The notes below the pieces were generated by a model. The model was not told the origin of the DNA and made no database searches. It worked only from the letters and a program-made list of their open reading frames with translations. Position numbers and translations under genes: made by a program. This document shows, piece after piece, positions 60,832 through 64,000 of a DNA stretch of 64,000 nucleotides (position 1 is its first letter; the number at the start of each line of letters is the position of its first letter). This DNA comes from Aliiroseovarius pelagivivens (GTDB taxonomy: Bacteria > Pseudomonadota > Alphaproteobacteria > Rhodobacterales > Rhodobacteraceae): NCBI RefSeq assembly GCF_900302485.1, contig NZ_OMOI01000001.1:682001-746000 (forward strand), read 5' to 3'.

Positions 60832-61791
60832 ATGAACAACATTGAAAACCGCATCGTTCGCTACGGCGACCTGAAACCCTGCAAAACTGCGTTTATCGAC
60901 GCGCACACGCCGGGGTCGGATCAGAAAGAAAACTTCACCATCATCGGTGGTGGCGTGTCTGAAAGCCCCGACCAGCATGTGCACATCGCCGACCAAATCG
61001 GGTTCAACATTGGGGCTGCTGGGCAACCTCCGCGCTGCCGTAACTCGCTGCACGACCACAACACAGCCGAGGTGTTCTTTGTCCTCAAAGGCAAGTGGCG
61101 GTTCTTCTGGGGCCGTTGGGGTGATGCAGGTGAGGTGACGCTGGAGGAAGGCGACATTTTCAACATCCCCACCGGCATCTTCCGTGGCTTTGAAAACATC
61201 GGCACTGACTATGGAATGATCATGGCCGTTCTTGGCGGCAATGATGCTGGCGGCGGCGTGCATTGGGCTCCTCAGGTGATCGAGGATGCTGCAGACCATG
61301 GCCTTGTGCTGGGTGAAAACGGCGTTCTTTATGACAGCAAGAAGGGCGATAAGTTGCCTCACAACGTCAACCCGATGCCCCTGATGTCAGAAGAAGAACT
61401 GGCCAAGCGCGCAGAGCCGACCACAGCGGACGTCCTGCCAAATCACGTTGCCCGCTATTGGGACCTGATGGCACTGTCGGACAACCAATCTGCCAAGGTG
61501 ATCGGGGCCGATGCAATTCTGCGCGACCGCCCCGGTTTCGAGGTCGATTTTCTGTCACGCAATTCCATCTCGGCCGATGTGCATACTCACGATCAGAATA
61601 CAGTTCTGATGCCTGTGCGCGGACATTGGAAGGTCAGCTTAGAAGGCGCGGAGACTGCGTTGAATCCGGGTGACACATGTCTGATCAAAGCGGGCGAGGC
61701 GCATTCCATCACGCCGTCCATGACGGGCGAGGCAAGCCTTTACCGTATCCGCGCCACCGACGATCCTGCTGGCCTGACCGGCGCAGTTTAA
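60832..61791 (+). CDS. Bicupin protein (gentisate dioxygenase-like fold)
   Basis: A 319-residue protein with two cupin domains. Cupin 1: LHDHNTAEVFFVLKGKWRFFWG, then EEGDIFNIPTGIFRGFENIG. Cupin 2: HTHDQNTVLMPVRGHWKVSL and NPGDTCLIKAGEAHSI. Metal His residues are present in both, so a mononuclear metal dioxygenase or isomerase is possible. AAGGAG lies 8 bases before the ATG at 60832 but only 2 before the ATG at 60826, so I choose the second. It starts the second half of the operon. Confidence 0.82.
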   Translation: MNNIENRIVRYGDLKPCKTAFIDAHTPGSDQKENFTIIGGGVSESPDQHVHIADQIGFNIGAAGQPPRCRNSLHDHNTAEVFFVLKGKWRFFWGRWGDAGEVTLEEGDIFNIPTGIFRGFENIGTDYGMIMAVLGGNDAGGGVHWAPQVIEDAADHGLVLGENGVLYDSKKGDKLPHNVNPMPLMSEEELAKRAEPTTADVLPNHVARYWDLMALSDNQSAKVIGADAILRDRPGFEVDFLSRNSISADVHTHDQNTVLMPVRGHWKVSLEGAETALNPGDTCLIKAGEAHSITPSMTGEASLYRIRATDDPAGLTGAV

Positions 61792-61811
61792 CACAAGGGA
61801 AAGGGCCCATT

Positions 61812-62936
61812 ATGACCAAGGTAAAAACAACTCATGTGGGCTCTTTGCCACGCACGCAGGATGTGGTGGATTTCATTTTTGCCCGTGAGAATGAGAAACC
61901 ATTTGATCAAGCCGAATTCGACACCTGTATGACGTCAGCGGTGTTAGAAACCGTGCGCAAGCAGGTCGAGGCAGGCATCGACATTGTGTCAGATGGTGAG
62001 ACCTCCAAGATTTCTTACGCCACCTACGTGAAAGACCGCTACACCGGATTTGGTGGAGACAGTCCGCGCAACGCGCCAGCGGATCTGAAGATGTTCCCGG
62101 GATTTCTTGAGCGTTTGGCCGATGATGGCGGCACTCCTAAATATGCGCGCCCAATGTGCGTGGGTGAGGTGCGGTCCAAGGGTCAGGGCGAGCTAGAGAA
62201 GGACATCGCGAACCTCAAGGCGGCGATGGCTGACCATGGCGCAGAACGAGGTTTTATGAACGCGGCCAGCCCCGGTGTGATCTCGCTGTTCCTGCAAAAT
62301 GATTACTACAAATCGCGCGAGGCCTATTTGGCCGCTTTGGCTGATGCAATGAAGGCGGAATACGAAACTATCGTGGCCGCAGGATTGGACCTCCAGCTGG
62401 ATTGCCCGGATCTGGCCCTGTCACGCCACATGCTCTTCACCGACTTGTCTGATGACGAGTTCATCAAGGTCGCAAATATGCATGTGGAGGCTCTGAACCA
62501 CGCTTTATCAGACGTGCCCGCCGATAAGGTCCGGGTGCACATCTGTTGGGGTAATTACGAAGGGCCGCATTGCTGTGACATCCCCATGTCGAAGATGTTC
62601 GATACGTTGATGGCCACGAAATCGCGCTATGTTCTGTTCGAAACCTCAAACCCACGCCACGGGCATGAATGGTCCACCTTCCGTGATCGCAAAGCTGACA
62701 TCCCGGACGACAAGGTGCTGGTGCCCGGTGTCGTCGACACCACCACCAATTTCGTTGAACACCCTGAACTGGTCGCCCAGCGGATCGAACGTTTTGTGGA
62801 TATCGTCGGCGCGGATCGCGTGATCGCCGGGTCCGATTGCGGCTTTGGTACCTTTGCGGGCTTCGGCGCGGTCGACCCTGACATTGCTTACGCCAAACTG
62901 TCAGCCCTGTCTGAAGGGGCGGCGCTGGTCAAATGA
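61812..62936 (+). CDS. MetE C-terminal-domain-like zinc enzyme
   Basis: A 374-residue barrel protein of the cobalamin-independent methionine synthase/UROD-like family, lacking MetE's N-terminal half. Zinc ligands seem conserved: His 243-x-Cys 245 (VHICWGNYEG), a Glu in LFETSNPRHGHEW, and Cys 343 (GSDCGFGTF). Family members transfer methyl or alkyl groups to or from thiols (methionine synthase, coenzyme M transferases). Here it lies between a bicupin and a hydrolase, so a demethylation or thiol-linked step is plausible but unproven. The frame from 61677 overlaps the cupin gene and is rejected. Confidence 0.85.
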   Translation: MTKVKTTHVGSLPRTQDVVDFIFARENEKPFDQAEFDTCMTSAVLETVRKQVEAGIDIVSDGETSKISYATYVKDRYTGFGGDSPRNAPADLKMFPGFLERLADDGGTPKYARPMCVGEVRSKGQGELEKDIANLKAAMADHGAERGFMNAASPGVISLFLQNDYYKSREAYLAALADAMKAEYETIVAAGLDLQLDCPDLALSRHMLFTDLSDDEFIKVANMHVEALNHALSDVPADKVRVHICWGNYEGPHCCDIPMSKMFDTLMATKSRYVLFETSNPRHGHEWSTFRDRKADIPDDKVLVPGVVDTTTNFVEHPELVAQRIERFVDIVGADRVIAGSDCGFGTFAGFGAVDPDIAYAKLSALSEGAALVK

Positions 62937-63625
62937 CACCACTGGTCCTGCTTCCTGGAATGATGTGCGACGCGCGGTTGTTCGCACCGCAAGTCGCTGC
63001 GTTATCTGGGTGCAGGACAGTGATTTGTGCTTCTTTGGCGGAACGCTCCAGCGTCGAGGAACTAGCTTTGGACATTCTTGCCGATGCGCCCCAGTGTTTC
63101 GCTTTGGCGGGCCTGTCAATGGGCGGGATCGTCGCGATGGAAATCCTGCGTCAAGCTCCTGAGCGGGTAGAACGGATTGCGCTTCTCGACACCAACCCAT
63201 TGGCAGAAACTGACGAGGTCAAAGCCCGCCGAATTCCCCAGATGATGGCCGTGAAAGTGGGGAAGCTCTCGGTGATCATGCGTGATGAAATGAAGCCGAA
63301 TTACCTAAGCGAGGGGCCACGGCGTGGCGAAGTGCTTGATCTGTGTATGGACATGGCACTTGATCTCGGCCCGCACGTGTTTTTGAACCAATCCCGTGCC
63401 TTGATGGATCGGTCTGACCAGACCGAAACCTTGCGCAATGCTACCGTTCCAGCGCTTATCCTGTGCGGGCGGGAAGACACGTTATGCCCGGTCGCTCGCC
63501 ACGAAATGATGGCCGGTCTGATCCCAGGCGCACGGCTGGAGATCATCGATGGTGCGGGACATTTGCCGACTTTGGAACAACCCGAAAAAACCAATGCAGC
63601 GCTTGCCCGCTGGCTGGAGGAATAA
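62933..63625 (+). CDS. Alpha/beta hydrolase
   Basis: A 230-residue hydrolase: LVLLPGMMCDARLFAPQV (oxyanion strand), nucleophile Ser 62 in AGLSMGGIVAME, acid in CGREDTLCPV, His in GAGHLPTLEQP. Complete triad. It resembles the ring-product/lactone hydrolases of aromatic and terpene catabolism. Couples to the MetE-like gene (ATGA) and to the next gene (TAATG). Confidence 0.87.
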   Translation: MTPLVLLPGMMCDARLFAPQVAALSGCRTVICASLAERSSVEELALDILADAPQCFALAGLSMGGIVAMEILRQAPERVERIALLDTNPLAETDEVKARRIPQMMAVKVGKLSVIMRDEMKPNYLSEGPRRGEVLDLCMDMALDLGPHVFLNQSRALMDRSDQTETLRNATVPALILCGREDTLCPVARHEMMAGLIPGARLEIIDGAGHLPTLEQPEKTNAALARWLEE

Positions 63626-64000
63626 TGGACGACACACTCCTAAACCTGCTCAAGCAGGTCGACACGCCGACAGTTTGCAACGCCATCGAAGTCGCGCAAG
63701 GAAAACGCGGTTTCAACGCTTTCACGCGTGGCACCATGTTGGCCTCGCATCCCGAAGCGTCCGCGATGGTCGGATACGCCCGTACCGCGAAGATTGCGGC
63801 TGTTATGCCACCAGATGAACCGCCCGAAATCATCAAGGCCCGCCGCATGGACTATTACCGCCACATGGCTGAAGGACCACGCCCCGCCATCACTGTGGTG
63901 GAAGATACCGATTTCCCACATTGCATCGGGGCCTACTGGGGCGAAATCAACACGACTGTTCACAAAGGCTTTGGCGTATCGGGGGCTCTGACAAACGGAG
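63625..64000 (+). CDS. RraA/HMG-aldolase-like protein, N-terminal part (runs off window)
   Basis: 125 residues visible, starting MDDTLLNLLKQVDTPTVCNAIEVAQG, continuing MVGYARTAKIA and ending in GAYWGEINTTVHKGFGVSGALTNG. This is the RraA/4-hydroxy-4-methyl-2-oxoglutarate aldolase/dimethylmenaquinone methyltransferase-like fold. The Gly-rich GxxWGE and GVSGALTNG segments match the active-site region of metal-dependent aldolases. It starts in TAATG overlap with the hydrolase. A final C-C cleavage or decarboxylation is the likely role. Confidence 0.85.
   Translation, partial: MDDTLLNLLKQVDTPTVCNAIEVAQGKRGFNAFTRGTMLASHPEASAMVGYARTAKIAAVMPPDEPPEIIKARRMDYYRHMAEGPRPAITVVEDTDFPHCIGAYWGEINTTVHKGFGVSGALTNG

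Noticed and set aside
61812..62936. Full methionine synthase MetE
   Set aside because: Only the C-terminal catalytic-barrel half is present (374 versus about 750 residues) and the neighbours are catabolic.

Overview
This is chromosomal DNA of an alphaproteobacterium, most likely a marine member of the Rhodobacterales (Roseobacter group). The assignment rests on gene content and order: a short type-3 prolyl-tRNA synthetase, purEK, divergent trxB/lrp, pgeF-midA-lgt divergent from ubiK, a sat-cysC fusion, and rhizobium/roseobacter-style rhamnose and polyol uptake operons. No database search was possible, so taxonomy and names rest on recognised motifs, lengths and neighbourhoods.

Layout. (1) 1-18.8 kb is a housekeeping block: part of an AI-2E/PerM-type permease, a tiny lipoprotein, a decayed FAD oxidoreductase, proS, DUF2937, an outer-membrane barrel, purK/purE, DUF465, Hsp20, an endonuclease/phosphatase-fold protein, sulfate adenylyltransferase/APS kinase joined in frame to a winged-helix regulator, trxB, an Lrp regulator, pgeF, midA, lgt, ubiK, sseB-like, a UDG-family protein, and an ArsR/permease pair. 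(2) 18.9-20.3 kb is nhaA behind a structured leader that may be a cation riboswitch. (3) 20.5-25.1 kb is a Kdo-type capsule export and precursor operon (kpsT, kpsE-like, kdsA, phosphomannomutase). (4) 25.3-31.5 kb is a mobile island beside tRNA-Gln: a phased CAGGGAA iteron array, a serine recombinase with DUF2924, then a ParB-methyltransferase, DUF5681 and terminase large subunit, with no other phage genes. (5) 31.7-42.3 kb is a complete L-rhamnose catabolic locus (rhaA, rhaD, then DeoR-type rhaR, rhaSTPQ, rhaM, rhaK), with a strong palindrome between the two divergent units. (6) 42.3-46.9 kb is non-coding debris, an esterase, an enolase-superfamily enzyme and a BCCT transporter cut off by an IS6-family element. 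(7) 46.8-64 kb is a large catabolic operon I do not recognise as any described pathway: a CUT1 ABC importer, five NTF2/SnoaL-fold proteins, GMC and HisD-like dehydrogenases, an SDR, a LacI regulator, a bicupin, a MetE-like zinc enzyme, a hydrolase and an RraA-like protein running off the end.

How they work together. Rhamnose would enter through RhaSTPQ, be epimerised by RhaM, isomerised by RhaA, phosphorylated by RhaK and cleaved by RhaD, whose dehydrogenase half handles lactaldehyde. Region 7 looks like uptake followed by stepwise oxidation and isomerisation/dehydration/cleavage of an unknown cyclic or polyhydroxylated substrate. It is probably controlled by the embedded LacI repressor through two copies of the same 16-bp operator in the divergent promoter region near 47.95 kb. 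This cluster is the best candidate for an undescribed system.
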